Positions 23,053-32,071 are shown, numbered from the stretch's first letter. The stretch is 36,576 bases of DNA from Streptomyces hainanensis (GCF_004348415.1 NZ_SMKI01000012.1:1-36576); one strand, 5' to 3'. Notes: generated by a model not told the origin, from the sequence alone. Translations and numbers: made by a program.

Positions 23053-24354
23053 TCAGCGCCCGGCGGTGGCGACGGCGTGGAGCAGGGCAAGGGTCTCGCG
23101 GTGCGGCGTCCCCGGGTCGGCGGCGGCGTCGGCCAGCGCCGTCAGGTCGGACGCGTCGAGCGAGCCGACGGGGCGCAGCAGGCGGGCCAGTGGGTGGTGG
23201 AAGTCGTAGTGGGCCATCGCCGGTGCGGGCGCGCCGTCGGGGCCCGGGTCGAGGTGGCCGTCCACGACGGCGAATCGGCCGTCGGCCGATCCCGCGACGG
23301 TGTGGATCAGTCGTGGGTCCCAGCCGGCGTCCAGCAGGGGGCGGGGGGCGGTCACCGGCGCGAGGGTGTCGGGGTCGAAGTACTGGTGCTCGCCGCCCGC
23401 GCGGCCCCCGATCACGCCCCAGGCCGGGATGGCGAACAGCCCGCTGAGCGTGGGGGCCTCGGCGATCGCCTCCAGTGCCAGCGCCTCGTGCGGGGAGATC
23501 CGCCAGCGGCTGAGGCCCCCGTTCGCGCCGCCGACGACGAGGGTGTGGGGGTCGGTGAAGGTCAGGCCGCGGACGGGGGCGTACGGCGACGGCACCACGT
23601 TGCGCGCCACCAGGTGCTCCATGCGCGCGTCCGTCACCACGACCGCCGTGCCGTCGCCGAAGGCGACCGCCTGCCCGGTGGGGTCCACCGCCAGTTGGGC
23701 GGCGGTCTCCAGGCCGAAACGCGCGAGGTCCATGATGTCCGGTTGTCGGTCGGGCCCGGCCACGGCGACCGTGGGAGTGAGCGCGCCGCCGGCGACGAAG
23801 CCGGCCGCGGTGCCGGCCGGCCGGGTGCCGAGCAGCACCTGTCCGGCCATCACCAGTCGCTCCGTGCCGGCCGCGTAATGCACCAGTGCCAGCCCCCGCG
23901 CCGGGTCGTCGCGGACGGCGACGACGTTCTCCGCGTCCACGCAGCCCACGGCGTGGTGTTTCAGCGTGCCGCGGTAGACGTCGTGCCAGGTGCCGCCGTC
24001 GAGCATCGTGATCCGCGTGAGGTCGGGCCGCTCGCGGGTGGTCACCGTCAGCACCGGGTCCCCGACGCCGAACGACAGCCAGTGCGCGTCGCGCGCCCGC
24101 AGCTCGTGGTCGGTGCGCACCGCGCGCGCCGCCGCGTCGGCCGCGTCGCGGACCGTCAGCTCGTCGGCGGCGGCCAGCACGGCCAGCGCGGAGCCGTCGG
24201 GGGGTGGGGCGGGCAGCCGCCTCGCCAGTCGCACCCCGTCGGCCAGCGGCACCGAGCGGATCAGCCGGTGCAGTGGCTCGACGTGCCCGCCGTCGAGATA
24301 GCGCACGACCTGTCGGTCGATCCGCCGGGCGTCCGCCCAGGCAACGCGTTCCAT
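23053..24354 (-). CDS. Beta-propeller-like protein of unknown function
   Basis: A 433-residue protein without signal peptide. The N-terminal 75 residues are helical and charged (ADARRIDRQVVRYLDGGHVE). The rest reads as repeated beta blades with GD/GG turns, such as VAVRDDPARGLALVHYAAG, AVDPTGQAVAFGDGTAVVV and VVGGANGGLSRWRI, which resembles WD40-like propellers. No enzyme motif. Divergent from the STAND pair, with about 115 bases between the starts, so shared control is possible. A weak hairpin (CATCCG at 23021-23026 with CGGATG at 23038-23043) may end its transcript. Confidence 0.7.
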   Translation of the reverse strand: MERVAWADARRIDRQVVRYLDGGHVEPLHRLIRSVPLADGVRLARRLPAPPPDGSALAVLAAADELTVRDAADAAARAVRTDHELRARDAHWLSFGVGDPVLTVTTRERPDLTRITMLDGGTWHDVYRGTLKHHAVGCVDAENVVAVRDDPARGLALVHYAAGTERLVMAGQVLLGTRPAGTAAGFVAGGALTPTVAVAGPDRQPDIMDLARFGLETAAQLAVDPTGQAVAFGDGTAVVVTDARMEHLVARNVVPSPYAPVRGLTFTDPHTLVVGGANGGLSRWRISPHEALALEAIAEAPTLSGLFAIPAWGVIGGRAGGEHQYFDPDTLAPVTAPRPLLDAGWDPRLIHTVAGSADGRFAVVDGHLDPGPDGAPAPAMAHYDFHHPLARLLRPVGSLDASDLTALADAAADPGTPHRETLALLHAVATAGR

Positions 24355-24467
24355 CCGTCGTCCCCGTCCCCCGCGCCGTATGCTGCTCGCGGCCGGGCGA
24401 ACGCCGGGCCGCGGGCCGTGTGCCCGGCTAGAGTGTCAGTCAATCTCCCGGGGGAACAGGAGAGTTG

Positions 24468-24950
24468 ATGAGCGACCCGATGAGCGTGCTGGCCATGGCC
24501 GGGGCGACGACGATCGTCGCCGCCATGGCCACGTCCGCGTGGGACACGACTCGCGCCCGCGCCGCCGCGTTGTTCCGCCGTCGTGGCGAGGAGGAGCCGG
24601 CGGCGCTCGGTGCGCAACTCGACGGCGACGCGCGCCTGGTGGCGGACGACCCGGACCCGGACGCGGCCCGTGAGGACCTGCTCCGGCCGTGGGCCCGGCG
24701 GCTCGCGATGCTGCTGAACGACCACCCCGAGGCGGGCGAGGACGTGCGGCTGTTGGTGGAGCGGGCAGCCGCCGACCTGCCGCCGGGCGCGCAGCACTGG
24801 GCGCAGCACATCACCGCGCACGCCGGCGGCACCGCGTTCGGGGCGCAGGGCCCGGGCAGCAGCGTCCACGTTCACCTCCCGGAGGAGCCGGGGGCCGGCA
24901 GCGGTCCCGGCCCAGGCGAGCCGGCGGGTGGGGCCGGCCGGCCCGGGTGA
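24468..24950 (+). CDS. Small partner protein of a STAND NTPase
   Basis: A 160-residue protein with a hydrophobic N-terminal stretch (VLAMAGATTIVAAMATSAW, residues 7-25), a helical acidic middle and a Gly/Pro-rich tail. The stretch 119-136 reads AGGTAFGAQGPGSSVHVH, and a similar segment is in the N-terminus of the next protein (residues 24-38). Small genes of this build often precede NTPase/TPR genes in Streptomyces. AGGAGAG precedes the ATG; a TTG one codon earlier is also possible. Its stop overlaps the next gene's GTG start (GTGA), so both are made together. Possible promoter box TAGAGT at 24429-24434. Function inferred only: an adaptor or effector partner. Confidence 0.75.
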   Translation: MSDPMSVLAMAGATTIVAAMATSAWDTTRARAAALFRRRGEEEPAALGAQLDGDARLVADDPDPDAAREDLLRPWARRLAMLLNDHPEAGEDVRLLVERAAADLPPGAQHWAQHITAHAGGTAFGAQGPGSSVHVHLPEEPGAGSGPGPGEPAGGAGRPG

Positions 24951-27900
24951 CCGGTCCGCCGCCCGTCGGTCCCGGCGCCGGTGGCCTGGGCCCGCGCCAG
25001 GTGGTGCGTGCGGAGGGCGGTTTCGCGTATGGGGTGATCGGCGCCGACCTGCACGTCTTCGGCGATGGGCAACCTGTCTACGTCCTGGAGAACTGGCGGG
25101 GTGTGCCGCCGGCTGACGACGCGTGGCTTCGGGAGTTGCCCAGCCGGATGCTGAGCGCCCGGCACGAGATCGTCCCCTTCACCGGCCGTGCGGCGGACCT
25201 CGCGGCGTTGCACGCCTGGCGGCTGATGGACCGTCGGCTGGCCGCGCGCTGGTTGTACGGTCCTGGCGGCCAGGGCAAGACCCGGCTCGCCGCCCGGTTC
25301 GCCCGCGAGTCGCTGGCGGACGGCTGGAAGGTCGTCAGCGCGGTGCACGGGCCGGGCAGCGTGCTCCCGCCACCGGGCAGCCAGGACCTGAACACGGCTG
25401 GTGCCGCCGGCCTGTTGCTGGTCGTCGACTACGCCGACCAGTGGCCGCTGCCGCACCTGACCTGGCTGTTCAGCAACGCGCTGCTGCACCGGCCCGGCCT
25501 GCCGACCCGGCTGCTGCTGCTCGGCCGTAGTGCCGACGCGTGGCCGGCGGTCCGCGCCACCCTCGCGGACCTCCAGGCGGCCACGGCCGGGCATCCGCTG
25601 GCGCCGCTGGCGGCCGAGGACCGCGACGACCCGGGCCGCACGGAACACGACGTCGGCGGCGGTCGCCCGGACGCGGCGGCCGGGTCGGGAGAGCGGGCCC
25701 GCATGTTCCGCGCCGCGCGCGACAGTTTCGCCGTGCGCCACGATCTGCCGACCGCGTCGGGGATCGCCGCGGGGATCGCGCCTCCCATGCCGTTGGACGG
25801 CCCGGACTTCGGGCTGACCCTGACCGTGCACATGGCGGCGCTGGTGGCCGTGGACTCCCACCTGGCGGGGCGCCGGCCGCCGCGGGACGCCGCCGGCCTG
25901 AGCGTCTACCTGTTGGACCGTGAGCAGCGGCAGTGGGCCCGGCGGTGGAGCCGCAGGGCCGCCGGGTCCGCCTCGCGCAGCGCCCCGGACACCGCCTCGA
26001 ACACCGCCTCGGACGCGACGCCGCCGGACGCGACCAACCAGACCGTCTTCACCGCCGCCCTGACCGGGCCCGTATCGCCCGACCTCGGCTTCGCCGCGCT
26101 GGCGTCGCTGGGCGCTGGTGGGCCCCGGCCCTCCGAGCGGACGCTCGCCGACCACGCCGCCCACTACCCGCCCGCCGACCCCGTGCGGCCGACCGTGTTG
26201 GAGCCGCTGACCCCCGACCGGCTGGCCGAGGACTTCGTCGCGCTGACCCTGCCCGGCCACTCCGCCGACTACCCGGCCCGCGACTGGGCGCCGTCCGCGC
26301 TCCACGCGCTGCTCCCGCACGCCCCCGGCGCACCGACCGCCCCGTGGACGCCTCGCGCCCTCACGCTGGTGGCCGCCGCGGCCGACCGGTGGCCACACGT
26401 GCGCACCGGGTACCTCGACCCGCTGCTGCGTGAAGCGCCGTGGCTGGCCGTGGCCGCGGGCGGCGGCGCGCTCGGCGCGGTCGCCGCCCTGGCGGACCTC
26501 GACGTCGAGGTGCTCGCCGCGGTCGCCGCCCACCTGCCGAACCGGGACGACGCCGACCTCGACCCGGCGGGCGCCGTGCTGGCCGACCGGCTGGCCGAGC
26601 ACCGGCTGGCCGCCACCGACGACCCGGCGGAGCGGGCCGCCATCCATCTCGACCTCGGCTGGAGCCTGGCCGGCGCCGGCCGCTACGCCGAGAGCCTGGC
26701 CGCGACCGAGCGTGCGGCGGCCGGCTACGAGGCGTTGGCCCGCGCCGATCCCGACCGGTACGAGCCGGACCTCGCCCTCGCGTTGAACAACCTCAGCGTG
26801 CGCTACGACCGAGCACGGCGGACCGACGAGGCCGTCGCCGCCATGGAACGCGCGGTGGAGATCCGCCGCCGGCGGCTGACCGACCCCGTCGACCGGCACG
26901 CCGCCGAACTCGCCCTCTGCCTGTCCAACTACGGCGACCTCCTCAAGCACGCCGGCCGCTGGCTGGAGTCCCTGCAGGCCGGCTCGGAGGCGCTGGCCCG
27001 CTATCGCCGGCTGGCCGAGGCGCACCCCGGCAGGTACCGGGGCGACCTGGCCACGGCTCTGTTCAATCACGGGGCCGACCTCGCCGCCGCGCTCCGCGAG
27101 GACGCGGCCGTCGACGCGACGCGGCAGGCGGTGACGGAGCTGCGCCGGTTGGCGGCCGACCACCCCGCGGCATACGAGGGCACGCTCGCCAGCGGTCTCG
27201 CGAACCTGGCCTCGATGCTGAGCGGGCAGGGGCAGCGAGCGGAACAGCTGCTGACCCACCACCTCCGGTCCGGCGGCGCGCCGGACCCGCAGTTCCTGGC
27301 GCCGCCGCGCTGGCGCGAGGAGGCCCTCGCGGCGATCGAGCAGGCCGTGGAGATCAACCGCCGCCGGGCGCGCGCCAACCCCGTCGCGCTGGAGGTCGAC
27401 CTCGCCGATGCCCTGCGGACCAGCGCGGCGGTGCGGCGCGCCTGCGGGATGGAGTCCGCGGCGCTGACCGACGAGCGGGAGGCCGCGGCGTTGTTCGACC
27501 GGCTCGGCGCCGCGGCCGAGCCACATCGCGCCGAGCGACGCGAGACGTACGGCTCGCAGGTCCCGGACGTGCTGGACGAGGTGCAGCTCACCCTCTACCG
27601 CTACCTGGCCGCCGTCGACGTCGCGACCCACGGCCCGCGGCTGGCACTGCTGCTGGACCTCCACCGTCCCACCGCCGCGGCCGGCAGGCCGACCGGCGGT
27701 TTCCACGACCTGGCCGCCCTGCGGGAGGCCGCCGAGACGTGTGCCCGGCTGGCCGCGCTCGACCCGGTGGCGCACGAACCGGACTACGCCTACGCGCTGA
27801 CCCGGCTGGCCGACGCCCTGTGGTGGGAGGGCGAGCGCGCGGAGTCCGTCCCGGCCACCGAGCGGGCGGCCGAGGTCACCGCCCGCCTCACCGCCGTGGA

Positions 27901-28024
27901 TCCCGGGGAGTTCGGGCCGCGACTGGCCATGGTCAGGGAGAACCTGGTCCGCCGTCTCACCGCCACGGGCCGCCGCCGCGAGGCCCGCGCCCTCCGTCGC
28001 GGTTTCCGCCGCGCCCGCACCTGA
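24947..28024 (+). CDS. STAND-like P-loop NTPase with C-terminal TPR repeats
   Basis: A 1025-residue protein. Residues 1-50 hold a Gly/His-rich segment with AEGGFAYGVIGADLHVFGDG. A P-loop ATPase follows: Walker A GPGGQGKT at 105-112 (FTGR before it is the usual entry), Walker B LLLVVDYAD near 157-163, and a sensor-like LLLLGRSADAW at 190-199. Residues about 230-560 are a helical linker. From about 560 to the end come many TPR-like helical pairs (AAIHLDLGWSLAGAGRYAES, ATERAAAGYEALARADPDRY, ALALNNLSVRYDRA, HAAELALCLSNYGDLLKHAG). The ATPase plus repeat build is that of STAND signalling NTPases, which oligomerise on a trigger bound by the repeats. It lacks a recognisable enzyme effector domain, so the effector may be the coupled small protein or another partner. 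GTG start is set by the GTGA overlap. Confidence 0.85.
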   Translation: MTGPPPVGPGAGGLGPRQVVRAEGGFAYGVIGADLHVFGDGQPVYVLENWRGVPPADDAWLRELPSRMLSARHEIVPFTGRAADLAALHAWRLMDRRLAARWLYGPGGQGKTRLAARFARESLADGWKVVSAVHGPGSVLPPPGSQDLNTAGAAGLLLVVDYADQWPLPHLTWLFSNALLHRPGLPTRLLLLGRSADAWPAVRATLADLQAATAGHPLAPLAAEDRDDPGRTEHDVGGGRPDAAAGSGERARMFRAARDSFAVRHDLPTASGIAAGIAPPMPLDGPDFGLTLTVHMAALVAVDSHLAGRRPPRDAAGLSVYLLDREQRQWARRWSRRAAGSASRSAPDTASNTASDATPPDATNQTVFTAALTGPVSPDLGFAALASLGAGGPRPSERTLADHAAHYPPADPVRPTVLEPLTPDRLAEDFVALTLPGHSADYPARDWAPSALHALLPHAPGAPTAPWTPRALTLVAAAADRWPHVRTGYLDPLLREAPWLAVAAGGGALGAVAALADLDVEVLAAVAAHLPNRDDADLDPAGAVLADRLAEHRLAATDDPAERAAIHLDLGWSLAGAGRYAESLAATERAAAGYEALARADPDRYEPDLALALNNLSVRYDRARRTDEAVAAMERAVEIRRRRLTDPVDRHAAELALCLSNYGDLLKHAGRWLESLQAGSEALARYRRLAEAHPGRYRGDLATALFNHGADLAAALREDAAVDATRQAVTELRRLAADHPAAYEGTLASGLANLASMLSGQGQRAEQLLTHHLRSGGAPDPQFLAPPRWREEALAAIEQAVEINRRRARANPVALEVDLADALRTSAAVRRACGMESAALTDEREAAALFDRLGAAAEPHRAERRETYGSQVPDVLDEVQLTLYRYLAAVDVATHGPRLALLLDLHRPTAAAGRPTGGFHDLAALREAAETCARLAALDPVAHEPDYAYALTRLADALWWEGERAESVPATERAAEVTARLTAVDPGEFGPRLAMVRENLVRRLTATGRRREARALRRGFRRART

Positions 28025-28033
28025 CCCGCCCTG

Positions 28034-28055
28034 CCGCCCCGCGGTCGCGGGGCGG
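28034..28055. terminator. Hairpin after the STAND gene
   Basis: CCGCCCCGC-GGTC-GCGGGGCGG, nine perfect pairs, ten bases after the stop and 26 bases before the convergent stop. Likely serves both genes. Confidence 0.6.
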
Positions 28056-28081
28056 CGGGGCGGGGGCGACCCGGGGTCGGA

Positions 28082-29473
28082 TCAGCCGTTCATCGCGGTG
28101 AGCAGCGTCGACAGGTCGCCGACCAGTTCCTCCTCGGTCAGGGCCCTGGTGTCGAAGCCGCCGGCGTTGTGGAAGCCGCTGATCTGGATGGCGACGTACC
28201 GGTCGCCGACCACGTAGCCCGCGTCGAGGAAGCCGTGCCCCCCGCCGTCGTCCTCGTACACCAGGTAGCCCGACGTGCCGGCCGGCAGGGTGTACAGCGG
28301 GCCGGCGCCTGCCGAGTCCCGCAGGTTGTCCATGGTCGACCTCAGCTGGGACCCGAGCTCACCCGCGGGGTACATGACCTCGGAGGTCGTGTAGTCCCGC
28401 ACGCTGAGGCGAATGTTGCGGATGGCCACGCCCTCCTGGCCGTAGGCCGCCTCCGCCGGCTCGTAGTTGCAGGCGGCCACCGGAATGGTCACCTCCGGGC
28501 CGTCGTCGACGACCTCCCCCATCACCTGGCCGTCGAGCTGTGAGGTCACCACCGCGGTCAGCGCGGCGCAGCGCTCCTGGCCCGAGCCCTCGAGCGGCAG
28601 CATGGGGTCCCCGAAGTCCTCCAGGCCCGGGTACTCCTGGGCCGGCGACGCGCTGAGCTGCGGTGCGCCGGCCGAGGTGTCGCCGCCGAGCGACCTGACG
28701 ATGTCGGTGATCTCCCGGAAGGTGGTCTCCTCGGTGAGCGGCTCGCTCGGGCCGGCGTGGCGCACGGTCCATCCGTAGACGAGGACGTAGAAGGTGGTGT
28801 CGCCCTGCCGGAACGAGGCGGTGCCGTCGCCTCGTTCCAGGCCCGCCGCCAGGTTCTGGTTGTGGACGATCCAGCCCTCGTCGCCGACGGGGAGTTCGTA
28901 GAGCGGGCTCCAGACCATGTCGGTGCCGCCGCCACCCACGTTGGAGCGCATGACGGAGGTGAACCTGTCGTAGGCGGGCCCCGCGACCTCCCCGACCGAC
29001 ATGTACACGTTGGCCGTGAACCGGTAGGTGCCGTCGTCGAGGGTGCTGGCCGCGGGGGTGTTGTACCAGCAGTCCACGCCGCCGTCCTCGGAGTCGGCGC
29101 TCTGGAGCTCGTAGTTGCGGGCGAGCATGGTCTCCGAGACGGCCGCGCACGCGGCGTCGGGCCCCGCCTCGTAGTCGAGGGCCAGCGCGTCGGGGAACCC
29201 CAGCGGCTCCAGGGTCGGGTGCGTGGTCAGCCGCGGCTCCCCGTCCCCGGGGCCCTCGTCGTCGCCTCCCCCGCCGAGGGTCGTCACGACCACACCGCCC
29301 ACCGCCAGCACGGCGACGAGCGCGACCAGCGCCCACCAGGGCCGGGCGCGGCGCGGCGCCGGTCCGCCGGGCACCGGGGGCACGGGGTGGCCGTATCCCG
29401 GCGGCGGAGCGCCGTGCTGGTACGGGGGCGGCTGGTGCGGGGGGTGGTGGTAGTGCTGGTAGTTGTCGGACAT
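28082..29473 (-). CDS. Single-pass membrane protein with duplicated extracellular domain
   Basis: A 463-residue protein. Residues 1-42 are rich in His, Pro, Tyr and Gly and face the cytosol, the TM helix is near 46-66, and the outer part has two related halves. Half one runs from about PTLEPLGFPDALAL to YVLVYGWTV, half two from about EYPGLEDFGDPMLPL to YVAIQISGF. Each half has CAA(V/L), a CxY (CWY/CNY) and an aromatic block near Y...LP...GY/GW, so the halves look like an internal duplication; both resemble DUF3558-like lipoproteins. The start ATG 29471-29473 has GAGGG seven bases upstream. Standing alone between convergent and divergent genes, its function is unknown. Confidence 0.75.
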   Translation of the reverse strand: MSDNYQHYHHPPHQPPPYQHGAPPPGYGHPVPPVPGGPAPRRARPWWALVALVAVLAVGGVVVTTLGGGGDDEGPGDGEPRLTTHPTLEPLGFPDALALDYEAGPDAACAAVSETMLARNYELQSADSEDGGVDCWYNTPAASTLDDGTYRFTANVYMSVGEVAGPAYDRFTSVMRSNVGGGGTDMVWSPLYELPVGDEGWIVHNQNLAAGLERGDGTASFRQGDTTFYVLVYGWTVRHAGPSEPLTEETTFREITDIVRSLGGDTSAGAPQLSASPAQEYPGLEDFGDPMLPLEGSGQERCAALTAVVTSQLDGQVMGEVVDDGPEVTIPVAACNYEPAEAAYGQEGVAIRNIRLSVRDYTTSEVMYPAGELGSQLRSTMDNLRDSAGAGPLYTLPAGTSGYLVYEDDGGGHGFLDAGYVVGDRYVAIQISGFHNAGGFDTRALTEEELVGDLSTLLTAMNG

Positions 29474-29601
29474 GCCCTCGGTGACTCGCTCTCGGCTTTC
29501 GCTCGAACCGGCGGGCGCACCCGCTGTGCGTCCCTCGGACACCGGTTCCTTCGGGCGAGTCTCGCGACCAGCGCTTTCATGGCGCTTTCACCGCTGGCCG
29601 G

Positions 29602-30102
29602 GTGCTCGACGATCCCCGCCTGGCACGCGACGCGGCGGACTGGCCGCTGACCAGGTGGGCCGAGGGCACGGAGCCGGCGGAGGCCGGCTGGGGCAAGGGC
29701 GCGGCCGGGCTGCTGCCGGCCTCGGCGGAGATCCTGACGACCGTCGGAGAGCCGGACCGGCTGGCCGGCGACCGGCCGCGGAACCTGGTGGACCGGGCCA
29801 CCCGGCTGCCCGACCAGGGGCCGGTGGACCTGTCCGTCCGCCACGGCAGCGGCGGGGTGGTCCCGTCGCTGATCGCCGCCGCGCGCCTCCTCGACGACAC
29901 CACGCTGCTGGCCCGGGCCCACACGTACCAGGAGCGCGTCCTCGAAATCGCCAGGACCGGAGGCTTCTTCACCGGAGCCCCGGGCCGCACCTCCCTCCTG
30001 GGCTACCTGCTCGGCTGGGCGGGGATCGGGGACTCCGACGTACTGCTGCACATGTCCGCCGCCAACGGCCCCTTCCCGATCCCGGTCGCCCTGCACGGCT
30101 GA
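29602..30102 (+). pseudogene. C-terminal relic of a lanthionine synthetase (LanC-like domain)
   Basis: About 166 codons match the end of a LanC-type cyclase, which makes thioether rings in lanthipeptides using a zinc bound by two Cys and one His. Kept: LSVRHGSGGVVPSLIAAARL, then YQERVLEIARTGGFFTGAPG, then LLGYLLGWAGIGDSDVLL and the end FPIPVALHG. The usual zinc Cys of WCHG is replaced (W30-G31-K32-G33) and the Cys of the VCHG motif is Arg80, while His81 stays. So only one of three ligands is left and the rest of the enzyme is missing. The frame stays open upstream to about 29530 but no start or ribosome site is convincing. A dead fragment or a recruited non-enzymatic domain. No precursor peptide gene was seen nearby. 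Confidence 0.65.
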
Positions 30103-30480
30103 CGGACGCGCGAGCCGGGACGGGCCGGACACAGTGACGAACGTTCCTGATCGCGACGGGTCAGGGACACCTCGTCACGTCGCGACGACATACTCCCGCC
30201 CCTGTCGCGCTCGGCGTTCGGCGTTCGGCGGATCGGCCTCCGCCCCGGCGGCCGAGTCGTCCGCCGACACGCCCTCCGGCATGCGGAACTGGCACCCGCG
30301 GCTCGTGGGTGGACCGGCCCACCGCCCAGGGCAGGACGCTGTCCGGGCCCCGGAACTGAAGGGCCGCTACCGGTAGGCACCCGGCACCCCCCGGCCCCAC
30401 CGGGGTGGACCCGCTGCCGAGGAGAGCCGGGCCAGCCGTTTCGGTCAGGATTCGAGAAGCGCGCGGCTCGGGGCCGCGGC
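30103..30480. other. Intergenic gap before the VOC gene
   Basis: Nearly 400 bases without a supported gene. It contains the palindrome GTCGCGAC (30178-30185). Open frames are Arg/Pro-rich and lack start signals. Confidence 0.4.
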
Positions 30481-30486
30481 TAGCGT
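30481..30486 (+). promoter_or_regulatory. Probable -10 box of a leaderless VOC transcript
   Basis: TAGCGT ends seven bases before the ATG and no ribosome site intervenes, so transcription probably begins at the start codon, a common arrangement in actinobacteria. No clear -35 was found. Confidence 0.45.
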
Positions 30487-30493
30487 CGCCGCC

Positions 30494-31147
30494 ATGACTC
30501 ACATCGCATCCGTCACCCTCGGGGTGTCCGACCCCGCCGCGGCCAACCGGTTCTACGCCACGGCCTTCGGCCTGGACGGCCGGATACACGCGCGCGCCTC
30601 GGAGGCCCCCACGGCGGGCTTCCGCGGCTTCACCCTGTCGCTGGTGGTGTCCCAACCGGCCGACGTGAACGCCCTCGTCGACGCCGCCGTGGCCGCCGGT
30701 GCCGCGACGCTGAAGCCCGCCGCCAAGTCGCTGTGGGGCTACGGGGGCGTCGTGCGGGCCCCGGACGGCACGATCTGGCAGGTCGCGTCCTCGTCCAAGA
30801 AGGACACCGGCCCCGCGACTCGCGGGATCGACGAGATCGTGCTGCTGCTGGGGGTCGCGGACATGGCCGGGAGCAAGCGGTTCTACGTCGGCCGCGGCCT
30901 CACGGTGGCGAAGAGCTACGGCAGCAGGTACGTGGAGTTCGCCACCGGGCCGGGTTCCGTCAAGCTGGCGCTGTACAAGCACCGCGCCCTGGCCAAGGTC
31001 GCCGGCGTCGCTCCCGACGGCACCGGGTCGCACCGGCTCACGGTCGACGGCGACACCGAGCCGTTCACCGACCCGGACGGCTTCGCCTGGGCGACCACGT
31101 CGCGGACCGCGTCGCCGGGGACCGCGGGCCTCACCCGTTCGGAGTAG
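30494..31147 (+). CDS. Two-domain VOC-family protein
   Basis: A 217-residue protein of two glyoxalase/bleomycin-resistance (VOC) modules. Module one (about 1-98) begins HIASVTLGVSDPAAANRFY and closes VVRAPDGTIWQVASSS. Module two (about 108-208) begins IDEIVLLLGVADMAGSKRFY and closes FTDPDGFAWATTSR. Metal ligands typical of glyoxalases are not all present, so the reaction is unknown. Homologues in actinobacteria are annotated simply as glyoxalase. It has no ribosome site and is probably leaderless. The next gene follows after about 95 bases on the same strand with its own ribosome site. Confidence 0.85.
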   Translation: MTHIASVTLGVSDPAAANRFYATAFGLDGRIHARASEAPTAGFRGFTLSLVVSQPADVNALVDAAVAAGAATLKPAAKSLWGYGGVVRAPDGTIWQVASSSKKDTGPATRGIDEIVLLLGVADMAGSKRFYVGRGLTVAKSYGSRYVEFATGPGSVKLALYKHRALAKVAGVAPDGTGSHRLTVDGDTEPFTDPDGFAWATTSRTASPGTAGLTRSE

Positions 31148-31243
31148 CGTCCGCCTTCTTCGGAATGCGCCGTTCGGGTTACCGGTCGATCCTGGGGAAA
31201 ACGGAGCACAACGCACGCGACCGTTCCCGGGAGGAGCGTTTCC

Positions 31244-32071
31244 ATGCCTGTCTGCACCACACGCGACGACGTCGAGATCTTCTACAAGGACTGGGGACGC
31301 GGACGGCCCGTGGTGTTCATCCACGGCTGGCCGCTCGACGGCGACGCCTGGCAGGACCAGATGAAGGCGGCCGCCGACGCCGGCTTCCGGGCCATCGCGC
31401 ACGACCGGCGCGGTCACGGACACTCGACCCCGGTGTTCGACGGCTACGACTTCGACACCTTCGCGGACGACCTGCACGACCTGCTCACCACGCTGGATCT
31501 GCGGGACGTCACCCTGGTGGCCCACTCGATGGGCGGCGGGGAGCTGGCCCGGTACATCGGCCGGCACGGCACCGACCGGATCCACTCGACCGTGCTGCTG
31601 TCGGCGATCACGCCGCTGATGAGCGAGTCGCACGGCAATCGCGACGGCGTGCCCGACGAGGTCTTCGACCAGATCAAGCAGGGCATCCTCGCCGAGCGGT
31701 CCCAGTTCTGGCAGGACACGGCCGAGTCGTTCTTCGGCGCGAACCGGTCGGGCAACAAGGTCACGCAGGGCAACAAGGACGCGTTCTGGTCCATGGCGAT
31801 GCGGGAGACGATCCAGGGCGGCGTCGCCTGCGTGGACGCCTTCGCGTACACGGACTTCACCGACGACCTGAAGAAGTTCGACGTCCCCACCCTGGTGGTG
31901 CACGGCGACGACGACCAGGTCGTCCCGTTCGAGGCGACCGGCCGCAAGACCGCCGAGATGATCGACGACGCGACCCTGAAGGTGTACGAGGGCGGGGCCC
32001 ATGGGCTGGCCATGGTGCCCGGCCACAAGGAGCGCTTCACCTCCGACCTGCTGGAGTTCCTCGCCCGGTGA
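31244..32071 (+). CDS. Alpha/beta hydrolase, cofactor-free haloperoxidase type
   Basis: A 275-residue alpha/beta hydrolase matching the non-heme chloroperoxidase group, which acts as an esterase or perhydrolase. Family text: VFIHGWPLDGDAWQDQM (oxyanion loop), AIAHDRRGHGHS, nucleophile Ser95 in LVAHSMGGGELARYIGRHG, the Asp in VVHGDDDQVVPFEATG (about D224) and His253 in EGGAHGLAM. All three catalytic residues are present. GGAGGAG lies about ten bases before the ATG. No signal peptide, so it is cytosolic. A strong hairpin ends its transcript about 75 bases downstream. The natural substrate is unknown. Confidence 0.93.
   Translation: MPVCTTRDDVEIFYKDWGRGRPVVFIHGWPLDGDAWQDQMKAAADAGFRAIAHDRRGHGHSTPVFDGYDFDTFADDLHDLLTTLDLRDVTLVAHSMGGGELARYIGRHGTDRIHSTVLLSAITPLMSESHGNRDGVPDEVFDQIKQGILAERSQFWQDTAESFFGANRSGNKVTQGNKDAFWSMAMRETIQGGVACVDAFAYTDFTDDLKKFDVPTLVVHGDDDQVVPFEATGRKTAEMIDDATLKVYEGGAHGLAMVPGHKERFTSDLLEFLAR

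Noticed and set aside
24872-27775. Very long minus-strand open frame antisense to the STAND gene
   Set aside because: Composition is Arg/Gly/Val-rich with no motif, while the plus strand has Walker motifs and TPRs. It is a GC-bias shadow.
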